From Dactylonectria macrodidyma (Eukaryota; Ascomycota; Sordariomycetes; Hypocreales; Nectriaceae): a stretch of 64,000 bases of DNA. The stretch lies in the NCBI GenBank assembly GCA_020744425.1, contig JAGMUV010000038.1, positions 1 to 64,000 on the forward strand. The letters are read 5' to 3'. Positions 10,971 through 23,639 of the stretch are shown here, in pieces. Each line of letters begins with the position of its first letter. Within the stretch, counting starts at the first letter, position 1. A program made the position numbers and the translations under genes. Under the pieces are notes generated by a model. The model ran no database searches, was not told the DNA's origin, and saw only the letters and a program-made list of their open reading frames with translations.

Positions 10971-11333
10971 TTAATTGTCTGACATGCGGCTTTCAGAAAT
11001 TGGTAGTTTGTTGATGTCCGCCTGGCACTCGTACTCGTTCCAAGCGCTAAAGATCGTGTTGCTTCGTGACTTCAAGATCCAGCGCTCAGAGTTCGGGTCA
11101 ACGCCGTCGTTCTCAAACATCCGCTTCAACACCGTCTCGTGCCCGTTCCATACCGCCCACGACAGCGGAGTCTGACCATCATTATCCTTGGAGTTCTGGT
11201 CGACCCTGTCTTCCTCGAGCAGCAGCTTCAACACCGCCTCGTGCCCGTTCCGCACAGCCCACCACAGCGGCGTCTGACCATTGTTGTCCTTGGAGTTTGG
11301 ATCGACGCCGTTCTTTGCGAGTAGCAGCTTCAC
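10971..11333 (-). pseudogene. NLR-type ankyrin-repeat fragment
   Basis: The minus-strand frame holds two to three ankyrin repeats of the highly regular kind found at the C-terminus of fungal STAND/NLR proteins: DNNGQTPLWWAVRNGHEAVLKLLLE, then DNDGQTPLSWAVWNGHETVLKRMFE. Upstream of 11333 the repeat register is lost in frameshifted low-complexity sequence. Downstream the frame runs into unrelated residues. No NACHT domain is nearby. It is best read as a detached relic of an NLR gene, like the ones at 24-36 kb. Confidence 0.6.
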
Positions 11334-14300
11334 TACCGCCCTCCCCGAGCGCCGCCATGGTATAAATTAGTGGCACATTAAATACAGCCCTGTCATTTTA
11401 GTTCCGCCAACAATGCCACAACTCGATTCTTTAGAAACGAACAGTATTACCCTCCATTCTTTCCTCACGGGCGCTATTCCCAAGAATCAAATCTTATCTG
11501 GAGAGCATCACAGTATGATGGTTCATTCAGACAATGCGAACTCTCGCTGGTGCAGGTGCCGGAATAGCGTCTGTCACATTCAGGTCAGAAACCCATTTTT
11601 AATGACTGCACTAGTGGAGTGCGCATTCCCTTTAGCCTCTGCTCGTAACGCGACAGCGCCAAGCATCGTAACATGTCCTTAATATGTTATCAAAACAAAT
11701 TTGCTTCCGGCTGGGCTCAATCGGTATCTCCAACTCGAACGATAGATTACCCGTCATGGGGATGTGACACGGAGAGCTCTCAAAAGAAAGAGGAGTTCCA
11801 CCCTTCGACCTCGGTTTCCACTCCTACCAGCATTGGGCTCTCCTCTACGCGGCACGAAACTTCAATTCCTGCCCCATCTCCTGACGGCTGTCACATCGCC
11901 AGCAGGCTCCCTCGATGGAAACATCAAGGAATTAGCCCACGACGACCCAAGCTTGGCTGAGATGGTTAAGAGGCCCAAGGCACAGCTCCTATCACTTTTC
12001 CAACATTCCCCAACAATTCTCCAATTTTCACGTGGCCACTCGCTGGGGAATAGTCCAAATGGTAGATTATGCTCTTCTCCCCCAGGGCAATCAGGATGTG
12101 TTGGCACATACAGGTGAATTCATGGCCACTGCGTTCGTAAATTCGAAGGGAGGGCCGCCTTTGGAAGAAGCTGCAAAGTCTAGTTACTCAAGGCATAGTC
12201 TGTCATTAACACTGCGACGGGTCACATTAGGAACTGGTTCCTTAGACGCCATGACACATGCCTAGTGACTAGGCATGGTAGCGAAGCGTTGAAGCGATTG
12301 AAGGATACGAGAAAAAAGCAAGCGCTTTGTGAATAGCCAACAAGACTGAAGCCAACAGACTACAAACGCGGTGACCTTCCCAAACCTATCCGCTGTTCCC
12401 TAAATGCCCGCCCCTTCGGCCCACTCATCTGTACGATTTGAGAATAGCCCAAGACCAGCATCGTACCAACCCCAACCTCTCTCGCGTATTATTCGAACAT
12501 TCTCAGCTCCATGCCTTGACCATGGCTTTGCCCGTTCATTCTCCCCAAGACTTTCCCAGCTCTACGGCGACTGTGGAGATATTTTCCCACCCCACAGCAT
12601 ATCCGTTGTCATTGTCCGACCCTTGGACTTAATGACTTGTCTGGATTCTCGTGCGAAGGGTGTCGCTGGGGAAGCTATCAAGACTAGTGTTGGCAATCTG
12701 CTCTTTATCTTCAGTCTGGTAGGATCAAGTTGGATCTTACCTTTGGCCGGCCCTGGTGATCGTCTGTACCCGTCATTGTGTGAATTGCTCGAAGTCGCCC
12801 TTCTTCATACCTGGCGCTCAATGTCTTCCCGTGGTATGTTAGGTCCTCATCAAGGATGAGGACGAGGGGCATAGAGCAGGACCACATTTGCGGTGTTCGC
12901 GACGTCTTGGTGGTGGTATTGCCCTGCGTTTGGTCATGCACTCGGAACTGCCTAGGGGGAAGCTGGCGCATCTGTTGGAATATACTGTAAAATGAAGGAG
13001 GATATACGTGTCGTCATGGACACGTTGTCACGAGCCCAGGTTGTCTGTAGCGTCTGATTGGGTGTATGTCTGTTCTTGATTGCGTCAGATCCCCGCTCTG
13101 AGTCCCTGTACATCCTTTATGCTGAAGTAGCTAGAAGGATATTGCTATAGCAGTCACACGCCATGTACACGCCCAGCTACCCAAATACACATCGTGACAA
13201 GGCGCCCACCAGTACTTGTGAAAATTGTTGGCTTGACCCTTCGTGTGGCGGCATAAGACCCGAATTTGCATAAAACTCTGATACACAGATATCCTAGCCT
13301 TAGTCAGATGACTAGAAAACCCCTCTCGAGAAAAGAGGAGGCCGGGAGGCATCCCAGATGAAGAGAATCCATGATCTTTTGGCTCCACCCTGTACTGAAC
13401 GCTATCACCCTGATCGAATTGACCGTATCGGATCCAACAAGACGCACTTCAGGCTGAACTAAGCAAGAAGGGAGAATAACAGAAGGGGGCAGACAATGAT
13501 CAATAAAAATCATTGGGGGAGAATTTCTTGAACAGATTACATGTGGGATCGGGATGGACCTAGCTGATTGGATCATGTAACAGCACTTTGTAACATAGCC
13601 TGCCTCATTCAACATCTATCTCCAGAATGAGTTGAAGCTGAAACATACGATTTTGATGCATACTAAGGAGCAACAGTTTGATATATCATACGCACGTATT
13701 TTTTAGGAAGCGGCAAGTGATGATGCAGACCAATGTCGAGACTAAATGATGTTTTGTCCCGAGTGGTTAGTACACCGGATAAATCTGGTCAATTAAAGAA
13801 TATATCACAACATATGCAACTTAAGAGGAAGGCACTGCTCAAGACAGCCCTAGGCGTCGATACATGGAATGGAGCAGCGACTAGGCTCCAAGTCAAATAG
13901 CACTAAGGAGCAGGGCCCACGTCACGGCTTGGCAAAATGCTCGCACTACCATCGAGGCTTTGGTTCCGATCGGAGATGCAGTCAAGCCACGCTAAGCCTT
14001 TTACTTTGCTGCGACGGCCTCCTTCCCACCACACCCTCCCGAACCTGGGAGGAGCATGTTCGTGCGCACAAGCGATGTTCATCTAAGAGTGACGTCATGA
14101 GAACGTAGCACAGTCACATCAAGCACCCTTCAATCGTCTTTTTTAGTACAGATCGGCTCCTCCCACCTAAGAATCAGCTACCTTCTGCCACCACCCAATG
14201 CGACTTGGGTGGCAAGGCAATGTTCAAGGGGAGTTTGAAGGCAGCTAAGTTACGTCAAGGCTACTGCCTAAAGTACCAGAGTGTAAGAGCTACTCCGGTA

Positions 14301-15888
14301 ATAAGGCGGTTATTCAACGAGTCTTAACGATGTGTATCGTCTGACATAGGAGAAGGGTAAAAAATCGAGGGTTAAAAAGCTAGGTTCTCCAAGTCCGGAA
14401 GTCTTTATAGGAGCATCTACAATTTCGCAGGGCCATTGAAAACCATATCATTGTGCCATAACTACCCCAAAGGCCCCTCATACAGCCATCACCCAGACTA
14501 CCGGATACAGCCATGAACAGACAGCATGCAATAAGACGGGACAACTTTGTTGATGACCTAATAGGTATTCAAAATCCTTCAGCGCGCCAATCAACGACTA
14601 ATAATATGCCATCTCATTAGGCTCTGCTAATCGCCTGCTTATGGCTCTTTGGCCGTGTCCTGCCGCGGCTCCTTTAGGGACTCCCCACCTGATACCCCTT
14701 AGGGCTTATATAGAAAGGATATTACGAACATCCGGCGCGACGTATGCACCCTTCTGGCGGCTTGCTATTACCTCAACCCACTGCATATATCCCTCAAACT
14801 AAATCCTGTCGCCGCTCAATCACAAAGACCGGCGAAGACGGGGCCTATACAATGCCCGCGACGCATGTTTATTTCCGCACTTATGTTGGGTTGGAAGTAT
14901 ACCCAGGAAAAGAGCTATTCATCAAAGGTATGGGCTAGGATATCGGGGCTACGCTTGAAGGAGATCAACTCGAATGAAGCAATGTTTCTTATAATAATTG
15001 ACTGGCGTCTTTATATTCCCTACGAAACCTTTAAGCGCTGGAGTGACTATATGTGTCTTCCCACTTGAAATGTCAAGAATTGATATAGACGCTAGGGAGA
15101 TTTCGGGTTTCACTTATGTTATATGGTGTAATTATTATTAGGTTTCTTTTGGGTATTGTAACACTTCTCTTGCGTGCTTCGAGTCGTGAGAGGTTGGCAA
15201 ATCCTGTTTATTCGATAACTAGAGCGGGAAGTAGCGCAGATTGTCGATGGTGGTGAAATAATTGATGTGGCAGCCACTGCTAATATTGGCTACCTATCTA
15301 TTATGACAATTAATTATGAAGGTGTTCCTAATATCGCCAGTTCGGATTCGGTTGACTATGGTCTTATCACTAACCCGTGCCAGGGACTGGGGGTCACTTC
15401 ATGCCGTGAAGGCGTGTCCAGCGTCGAGTATAATGGCTGCTATTGTTCCTAATGCTTGGTTTGGCATGATACGAGCGGGTTATGTCTGACATTGAGTAAA
15501 GGAGCATTTGCAACCAATGAGCTCCAGGTACACTCCGATCCATTCTTACGGGGTAGATCTTGGGGAGCGGCTGTACGACGATGACCATGCCAATTAGCGG
15601 CGGGGTATTGTGCGTTTAAAAAGCATCACTCGTCACTATTAAAAGGTGATTGGCTTTACTATCGTCCAATCGTTGCACGTCTTGGCTGGTGTGACACTCA
15701 ATGACGTGAGACAGTGATGATACTGTGATGCCATCCATAAGACACCTCGCCCTCCGTATATACTTATATCTGCTGATGACGCTGCAGATGTTCCAATTCT
15801 TTTTCTCTCATTTTCGTCACTCGAGTAGTAAATACGAACTCTTATTGTCAACATTGCCTTTACCTCGAATATACAAGCACTTTCCAGG
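11334..15888. other. Gene-poor region
   Basis: About 4.5 kb with only short overlapping frames on both strands. The frame at 12404-12859 (151 codons) has no recognisable domain. The stretch open from about 15217 to 15452 has protein-like composition and four Cys near its end (CQGLG, SCREG, GCYCS), but no start context or homologue. I would not call either a gene. Confidence 0.35.
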
Positions 15889-16414
15889 ATGGCGCATCGA
15901 GGCAGTCAATCAAGCATTGGGTTCCCCAAGTCAAATGAACTCGAGTCCAGTCATCAGAAAAGATACAACTCTTCGGAGGTGGCGAATGCGGTAGCAAAAG
16001 ATGGCTTCAACGCTGCAGGATATAGTGTGTCCGCATAAAGACCATCCTTTTCCAGCTTTTTGCACGCTGACAAGTGACCAGTGAATCGGAGCAAAATCAT
16101 GAATGAGTTGCATGCGGAACATGTTCGTCATCTATCCTGCTTCCGGCAGTAATGTAGCTCACAGACCTTTACTTTCCAGATCCAGAGAGAAATCGAAGAC
16201 CGATTCATGCATGAACCTGGTTACACGGTCCGTCGCCCTCAATAGTGTTGATCATTCTGGACAGTCCTACTAACAAATACCTAAATAGGCCATGATGCAC
16301 GGTCACGAGCCCTCCAAAGGCGCTCGAATTGACGCAAGCATTGCGCGGGAGGAAGCTGAACTGTTGGCGAGAAAGACGAAAGAGACGAGCCATCTTCCGG
16401 GCAAGAAGATGTAG
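15889..16414 (+). CDS. Small hydrophilic fungal protein, three exons (~103 aa)
   Basis: Exons 15889-16026, 16180-16227 and 16289-16414 join in phase 0. Intron 2 (16228-16288, 61 bp) has a perfect TACTAAC branch site at 16268-16274. Intron 1 (16027-16179, 153 bp) has donor GTGTCC and acceptor TTTCCAG. The product starts MAHRGSQSSIGFPKSN. The middle reads IQREIEDRFMHEPGYT and the end MMHGHEPSKGARIDASIAREEAELLARK, finishing LPGKKM. The GHEPSKGA(R/K)ID...LPGKK ending is shared by a family of small fungal proteins of unknown function, as far as I recall. No signal or membrane segment. Each exon is too short to stand out alone; the consistent phases and family-like ending support the model. Confidence 0.6.
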
Positions 16415-18868
16415 CATAAGATTGCAAAGAGCGACTTGAACCAGGGGCTCGCCGAAGAAAAATATGTCAACATGGCCAGACCGGAAATTAAACGCCATGC
16501 TTTTTCCAGAATAGCACGAATGTTTGGCTGTGACTGAGTCCTAGTTGCTTTGTCCAGTTCAGCAAATTTCTCTTCTCCGAAGCCTATCACAGATTTTGCG
16601 CATCTAGGCTTGCATGGCTTAGTGGTGGAAAAGGCCGAACAATCTTGACTCCTGCACTATTTGTAGGATATTGTACCATGAGGCATGCAAGTCTAATTTT
16701 CGCGTTATTACGCACCATGAGGCAACGACAGGAGTATTGCGAAATCTGTGTACACAGTGACTGGCATGTCAAGTCAATAGACCGACGGAATGAAGCCCGT
16801 GACAACGCCATTTGGCGTTTGACCAGCTGTCTCCAAACTTCCCACTTTTCCTCCTAAACCTCTATCTACAACGAGCTTCCAACCTCTGTAGATCGCGGTT
16901 CTAAATACTAATGTACATGTGCTTTTAGGCTCCTATAAGGCGAGGTATACGCCTCGTGTATGGGTCCCTTTCAACGCATCTGACCCCCCCAAATGGGGCC
17001 TCCGTCTCCCGGTTTGGGCTGCTACACCACCCCAGGCCGCGAATCAGAGTGCTGGGCTGCAAGGTTGGACGCAACCCCTACAGGGGCACGTGGCCACCCA
17101 GGATGAAGTTGATCCAAACCATCCATCCTACCCATCCAACAAGGATCCAGACATTCCTGACGTTTTCACAAGCACAGCTCAACGCTTGTAGCGGCCCTGC
17201 TTCCCTTCTGCAAGGTTTTTTTTGCTGCAAGGAACCGGGGGAGGGCCGCTCTCTGCCTGCCGGACTGCTGTTGTATGGAGGGGATCATGGACGGAATGCC
17301 GTGCAACAAGTGCTGTCCTGGCTCTATGCTAGGCCATGGTTTATGTAGGTACAGCCATCCATCCACCAGAGAGGGGCCGACTACGCAAATCCCAGCGTTT
17401 TACAGAATTTGCTCGTGCTCTTTCACATGTCATCACACTTTTCACGGGCCATGGCGTCCACCCCCGATCAGATCACCCGACGGCGATGGCTTCAGCTTGC
17501 CCGCTCCCCCCTTCCCCAAGCCGTCTCACCCACGCCAGGGATCTGCCTGACTGGATGCATTTAATTCTCTCAAAAACTCATCGTCTTGCCTTGCACGCGC
17601 CACCCACTCCCGCTGCTCACGCTCACTCGCTGACTCTTCTCCGCGCGGGGCCGGCCCGATGCTTCGGCTCCACGCAAACGAAATCCGGGGGCCCCCACTG
17701 TCTGCTTCCGGAGTGTCCAAAGCCCCGCGGTTGCCATGAGCGTGAGCTGGATCAGATGGATGAGATGACGGACGAGATGGGAGGGGGAGACGACATAAAC
17801 GAGGTGGTCTGATGCTCTCTACTCCACTTCCTGGCATTGGTGCGTGACGCAACTTCACATTCTTTTGGCCTGTGATACCCGGGAGGAAAGTTGGGTTCAC
17901 GATAGTTTCCTGTCTGTTTATCTGTCTACGGGCCAAAGTTTTACACAAAATTTTATCTGCCTGTTCATCCCCGTGTGTCTGTGTATTTGTTAAGTCCTTA
18001 CTTTTCCGTCTTGTTGCCGATGATGCCTCTGCCCTCATCTACACCGATCCGTCCTCCCATCATCCAAACACGATTCACTAGGACATTTATCAGTAATAAG
18101 CGGCTCGGCACTGTTTCACTATCCCCACCCTGCTTTGTTGCACGTGCGTGGTGTTCACTGGTCGCGATGATGACACTGAGGCATAAGGTGGCCGACTGAT
18201 GACCCCGTTCGTCCGTCGTGGCACAATGCCCCCCTTGACTGATGGCATTTAGAATTCCGACAATCTTTATATCAATGACCATAACTCTTCATTACCTATC
18301 TTCTCTTATCTTGTTTTGAAACTTGAGGTTTCACGGTGACGGGGTCTCCCTCATGACCCCCGTTCCTTTTCCTCACCAACCAAAAGGAGTCTGGTGCCGG
18401 TTCTAAGAACATCTTGTCCCTGGCGCGCATGAGCCTAGTACGACTTGCGGCACAGCCGCAAGGATATGGGCCCTGGCCCGTGACAATCAGTTAATAGTTA
18501 CGGAGGAAGGGCTCAAAAGTTCTTGCCCGCCAAGACGCTAAAACGCCACATGAATGAGCGAGAGCATTACCGGCGCCGTCTAGGCGCACAGGGCCTGTGT
18601 GCTCGGGGCACAGACCCCCCTGTCAGCTGGCTAGGGGCACGGGAGCGCCTAGGTTCGTGGGGCCCCGTGACTTTAAGTTAGAACTCGCGGGATGTCTTGT
18701 CCTGGCGCTAGTTCAGAATGGGAAATCTGGCGGCTGTGGCTGGGCTAAGTACGTCAAGTACCTTGAGCCTATTGACAATGGCTCTCCGGAACCGAGCTAC
18801 CTGGCGATATTATCAATAGTGTGGACGAGTTGATGGGGGACCTGGGTCACCTTGAGCTAGAGTAACTA
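16415..18868. other. Intergenic, no gene recognised
   Basis: Long overlapping frames occur on both strands around 17336-18038, but they are proline/arginine-rich, mutually antisense and without domains. Nothing convincing is seen. Confidence 0.35.
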
Positions 18869-20086
18869 CTACTTCCTCGTCTGTTTACGAGGGTGCCGAC
18901 TACTTGGCCTCCTCGTATCAACTCCTTGGGTTCCAGCAGCGGGACCATGGGCAGTGAAGGCAGGGCCAGCCGAGAGCTTCTTATCCTCTGCCTCTACCGA
19001 GAGTGTTGAGCTTATAGAGTCTCGAGCTCGTTTCTGACCCGCGCGGGTCTCGTCCACGTCGCTAGTAATAACCTCGATCTGGTCTTCTGCGCTAGCTCTC
19101 GAAGGAGGTAGAACTGGACTCAGAGAGGGGCTCAAGGAGGGCGAGTTGAACTCGCTCCCGATTAACAAGGCTGGCTGTACCTTCACCTCGGCCTTGACTA
19201 ACTCTTTCTTGATTCCCTTCTCCTTTGTGAGCGGCTTTACGGCTGACCTCGGCGTCTTGATATGACGAGGGACCGGGACTTGTGGTCGAGGAGGCAATGG
19301 CTCATAGAAAACAAGGAAAAGGAGATATCTGCCCTCTGTTTTACTGTAACGAAAAGGGCAGTCCTCGCCGAAAAGCTCTGCGACTGTCTGTCTCTCCCAG
19401 TCGAGGTCGCTCGGCTCCGTGATACCGTCTTTAATATGGGCGTTCTGAACGAGTCTCTTGTCGAATTGAAGAACAGAAGAGAGGTCAGGCTTGTCCTTGA
19501 ACTGAGGGAATAAGATGCTGTTGAACCAGAAGTGGACAGGTAAAGATGGTTCCTCGTCGACGAAGGGGCGCAAAGCGACCTTCAGTAGCTCTCTAGCCAA
19601 AGGCCACTGAGGCTCCTCGTCTTCGTCTAGTATTTCCCATGGGTCAGGCCTCGCAAGGAAGATGGTGAGACGCATCGAGATCTTCCGTCTGCTCTTGTTT
19701 TGGTTCTGTTTAGCCACAGCGTCACTGAGTTGCGACGAGCTCGCCCTCATGCCCCTCGCGATCCGACTCTGGGTAAGTTTGGCATCTCGATACACGACGG
19801 AGGGCCGCGATGCTGCGAGGATACGGCCAGGGCCGTCTCCAGAGCCGGTGAAGATCGTCTGTGAGGTCGTGGAACAATCAGAGGCTGTTAGGTCGATAGA
19901 CTGTATAGTGGAGGAGGTGGAAGCTGTCTCGGCGTCTCGAAACGGGACTGGCGAGCTGTCGAGGATGGAGATACTCGTGGTCCAACGTCTCCCGCAATAT
20001 GGACACAAATTCGACCCCGGGGTGGCTATCGTGGATGAAATCGTGGCTCCTTTGGTACGATTTAGGGGCCACGGTCTTCGGAGCAT
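18869..20086 (-). CDS. Hypothetical protein (405 aa), disordered tail
   Basis: A long single frame on the minus strand. The N-terminus has one CPYCGRRW knuckle, half of a possible zinc site; the partner cysteines could sit in an unrecognised upstream exon, since the sequence before the ATG (up to ~20125) stays open in a neighbouring frame next to an acceptor-like TACGTAG. Residues about 35-130 are Ser/Thr-rich. A folded-looking block follows (about 130-270: RLTIFLARPDPWEILDEDEE, then HFWFNSILFPQFK and YLLFLVFYEPLPPRP). The rest is Lys/Pro/Ser-rich and disordered, with GQKRARDS resembling a nuclear localisation signal. I do not recognise the family; a nuclear role is only a guess. Confidence 0.6.
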   Translation of the reverse strand: MLRRPWPLNRTKGATISSTIATPGSNLCPYCGRRWTTSISILDSSPVPFRDAETASTSSTIQSIDLTASDCSTTSQTIFTGSGDGPGRILAASRPSVVYRDAKLTQSRIARGMRASSSQLSDAVAKQNQNKSRRKISMRLTIFLARPDPWEILDEDEEPQWPLARELLKVALRPFVDEEPSLPVHFWFNSILFPQFKDKPDLSSVLQFDKRLVQNAHIKDGITEPSDLDWERQTVAELFGEDCPFRYSKTEGRYLLFLVFYEPLPPRPQVPVPRHIKTPRSAVKPLTKEKGIKKELVKAEVKVQPALLIGSEFNSPSLSPSLSPVLPPSRASAEDQIEVITSDVDETRAGQKRARDSISSTLSVEAEDKKLSAGPAFTAHGPAAGTQGVDTRRPSSRHPRKQTRK

Positions 20087-20948
20087 CGGGACATGTCTGC
20101 GATAGGACGTGATCGGGCATATCTACGTACAAGACAAGGTCAGTCGCACAATCTCATGATAGATAGACCCAAGCTTACTTAGGGAATGGATGGGATAGCC
20201 TATAATAGCTACGGGTTGGCGATGGGCTGGGTATTGAAGCTGGTGTGGATGTGCGAGTGGAAGAATTGTGACGCGTCACCAGGAATTATCACGACATATT
20301 CCCCGGTGGAGATGCCATCTAAATGAAGAGATACCTTCCGGATAGTGTGCGGTACTGTAGCCTTGCAAGGGACCACAAAATTACTAAGTATTTCCACATG
20401 GTTCAGGCTTCCCAGAAGGGTTATGTCACCCATGTGGTAATGTGCGACCGTAGGTGGGTACTGCTGGTAGGTGGGTACTGCATGGTAAATCCCTGGTAAG
20501 CACTTGACGGCGTCATAGATTGGAGAATTCTGACCGCGCACGCTTGCCGTCAACCAGCCATCTATCAACCGTGGAGCCGTACCCCGGGAGGCTTGTTCTC
20601 ACCTAGGTGAGAGGCTTTAATTCAGATGATGTTGTTGCGACCGGCGGATGCGGGAGGGGAGGCTGTTTGCGAACTGGGATCCCGCGGGGGGTCGGGGTGA
20701 GGAGGTTTATGAGATAGCAGAGCTACAACAGTGCAAGTAATTCAAAGGGTTAGGGAAGGCAGTGACTATATTAATCGCCAAGGTTCTAACCTGGTAGTAT
20801 GCTACTTAGGGGGGTGGGGGAGTCTATCCGTTTGATGTCTCACGAGTTCCGTGTCAAGCACTCCAATCTCCCCAAAGTCCTCAACCTTATCGCAAAAGAA
20901 AGATAAACGTTGACATACTTCTAGGACTGGCTGCCTAAGGCTGGCTGT
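20087..20948. other. Intergenic, no gene recognised
   Basis: A minus-strand frame at 20209-20568 (119 codons) has fairly normal composition but no motif. Downstream is AT-rich and purine-rich filler. Confidence 0.3.
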
Positions 20949-21640
20949 CTATTTTTTGGCACAGGCCTTGCCCACCTTGCCGAGGCAGGTGATGCCACCC
21001 ACACACTGCCAAGGAGGTCTGCCCGTCGAAAGGCAGTTCGAGAACTATCAAGCAGAAATCGGTCAGTCAGCGGAACATTTACTGGAGGTTGGTGAAGGGA
21101 AGGCTTACCTGCTGGGCGCAGCCGATCAGTCTAGCGTCTAAACCGACGCACCTGAAGAATTTCAAGGCGCGCGAACCCCATCGCCTGATGACGGGGGCAA
21201 GCATGCGAAGGACACGGACAGCGACGGGCAACCATCGCTTCTCATTGTTCTCGTCGTCGTCGTCAAGGAATTCGTCAAGGCTAATCTCGTTGCCATCGGC
21301 GTCGAAAATCTTGACTGTTAATTTTCCGGCCTCGTTAGTCTCGTTTCATTATGTATATCCGACAGTAGATTACATGGGGATCGTAGAAAGTGTAAGAGAG
21401 TGCTAAAACAAAGGGGCATTCCTCACCATCCTGGTCCTCGGTCAGGACCAAGGTGCCCTCGACGGAGCCATCCACGGTGACCACAAGCTTATTGTCCTCG
21501 GTGATAGCAAAGACCTCGGCGTTATCGCGAGTGGTGATTTCATCCAATTCTCTCTTAGCGTTAGCTAAGTCAGTGTCGATAGCGACGGCCGAAACGAGGG
21601 CCACCAGGGACGAGATGAGGAAGGCAAGGAGGAGCTTCAT
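20949..21640 (-). CDS. Secreted prepropeptide releasing a cationic six-cysteine peptide (171 aa)
   Basis: Three exons on the minus strand: 21427-21640, 21109-21314 and 20949-21044. Intron 1 (21315-21426) has donor GTGAGG and acceptor AACAG. Intron 2 (21045-21108) has donor GTAAGC and acceptor GATAG. Phases match and the sum is 172 codons including the stop. Residues 1-20 are a classic signal peptide (MKLLLAFLISSLVALVSAVA). Residues 21-96 form an acidic pro-region with a DDDDENNE run. Lys97-Arg98 is a Kex2-type cleavage site. The predicted mature 73 residues start WLPVAVRVLRMLAP, have about 13 Lys/Arg against one Asp, and contain six Cys spaced 9-6-9-5-7. The N-terminal half could be an amphipathic helix and the C-terminal half a disulfide fold. 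The architecture fits an antimicrobial or effector-like secreted peptide; function and family are unproven. Confidence 0.7.
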
Positions 21641-21808
21641 CCTGTTTGCTTAGAGTTGTTTTATCCAAAGAGATAGGAGAAATGGGTCTCAAACAGTTGT
21701 TGAGGGCTGAGTGACAATGTAGAGGTGTTGTTTGGATTATTGCTGTTGCTGTTGCGAGTGCTTGCTGGTGATGAGAAGCTGGATGTGTTGACGGGGAGCA
21801 TGGCCATC

Positions 21809-21816
21809 ATTTATAG
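21809..21816 (-). promoter_or_regulatory. Putative TATA box of the secreted-peptide gene
   Basis: The minus strand reads CTATAAAT about 170 bp upstream of the ATG at 21640. A short CAG/CAA-type repeat lies between them. The placement fits a fungal promoter but is inference. Confidence 0.35.
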
Positions 21817-23230
21817 TTGAAGTCGGTTGGGTCGCCGAGGACTCTCACCAAATCATTCCCGAGCCATGATGCCGCTGCGAGCGCTCTCTAAGGCATCGCA
21901 AGATGGAGTTGTCCTATTTCCGTCAACACTCTGACCGCGAGTTCACGAGAACAGCCAGTGGCAACAAGATAGATGACCCGCCTCAGCTTGCCAAGGCGTA
22001 AGCAATTGTGATTCTACGGACCACCATTCCGCCGTATAGTTACTCGCACGAGTAAGCCCGACTCTCTCTCGCCCTGCAAATAAAGATATTCCAGGCTCGA
22101 TCCTCAGATTATGTTGACGGCTATGCGTGCAGATCCTGCGTAGCAGCTGCGGCTGAAGGAACGGAATAGGAAATAAGTGCGTGGTGGGGGCCGTGTCTCA
22201 TCCCTGTGATGGGGGTGGCGGAGTGTAGGAGCGGGAGCGGGAGCGTATCTCTATTTGCGTTTAAGTTGCTTAGCCGACCGACCTTATTGAGACATGCCAA
22301 CTCCTCATTGGAGGGAATTCAGCACGAAGGAAACATGTGGACACCCCTGCAGCAATTTCCATCAATTGAGTTTATGAATACCCATTAAAAAGGAGGATTT
22401 AGCCGCTGCCCTGTACTCGTAGCTCCTTCTTCAAAGGTTTTGGCGCAGTCGATCAATATCCCCCGCGGCTATTAATAGCCGCACTCCTCAGCCAAGGCGA
22501 TCAGCAAAAAGGGTATGCAATTTCTCGAGTAACGTTTCGGGTAATACGGACAAATAGAAAGCTCAGCTAGAATGCCTGGCGGTCATAATGGACGTCCACT
22601 CAGAGTCGTTAAGCCAAGAATAAGGTTCCTTGGCATTATGGTTTGCCTCTTATTATTTCGGAATCACCCTGAGTATGGATCCCGCCCTGGCGCATAGCCC
22701 TAACGGCCCTTGCAGGATGCCCTAAAAACCACGCATAAGCAGGTCGGTGGGATAATCAGCCCGGCCGGTTAGGTTTGGATGGGCACATTGCGAACACGTC
22801 AAATCAACAAGTCGCATGGCATTCCCATCCATCTTGGTCATAACTCAGCTTTTTAGGAAAGCTAAGGGTTCAAGAGCACAGGCTTTGCTGGACCCCGGGT
22901 ATTTTAGGAAAGGCCAGAAGTGGTTATACGTTTCATATTCGTCCTTGTCCTTCACGCCTCGCTTTGGAGGCACCTTAATCTGTTTGTTGGTCACGTCTGT
23001 GTGTCTGATCAAAATATATCCTAGAGTAGCCACCATCTAACACAGGTTAGCTAAGTAGCATTCTTCCGCTTTCTTGGCCTCTTATTTGCTCCCTCTTGTT
23101 GTTGTTGTTGTTGATTTATTACCGTCATGAAGACATCTACTAGAGATATCTACAGAATCCCCGAGGGGCAAGATGACGTGCTAGGCTGGTGTCAACAGCT
23201 GAAGAAACCTAAGTACAGTAACCCGGGGCC

Positions 23231-23262
23231 GGAGCTATAGGCACTACTGGCCTATAGCTCGG
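23231..23262. repeat. Perfect short inverted repeat
   Basis: GAGCTATAGGC and GCCTATAGCTC are separated by about seven bases. Possible hairpin or relic of a terminal repeat; no neighbouring transcription unit is known. Confidence 0.4.
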
Positions 23263-23639
23263 ACCTACAATCCTAGACTGCAATCCTTCTTCCTCTTCCA
23301 TCTAGCAATTAAGCAGCCCTATTTGACCTATTATTTCGAGCCCGATATCCGTCAGCGGATTGTCAGGGCGGGTGTCGGCATACCCATATTTATTAACCAG
23401 CTTGGAATTCTCCAGTATTCCTATTCCTGCCTGCCGGCATTCAAAACCTCCAGAAATCGAGATCCGTACGATAGGAAAAACTGCAGATGGGAAAACCTCG
23501 CGGGAGCTAAGAGGGGAAAAACCACTGCAGCTAGCATCCATTGATCAGGGCCATCAAGCCAGAACCCTGATGCCTAAAGGTAGCCCGATTCTGTGACTTC
23601 CTATAGACCTGGATTAACAGCCAAGATCCGTAGATCAAG

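Noticed and set aside
13741..13800. tRNA-like words (GAGTGGTTAGTACACCGG)
   Set aside because: No matching acceptor stem, anticodon arm or GGTTCRANYCC box nearby.
14640..14800. Possible cyclin-like reading (YIERILRTSGATYAPFW)
   Set aside because: The resemblance is weak, the frame is short and interrupted, and no further cyclin-box residues follow.
17336..18038. Overlapping frames of 158 and 170 codons on opposite strands
   Set aside because: Low-complexity, mutually antisense, without motif or splice support.
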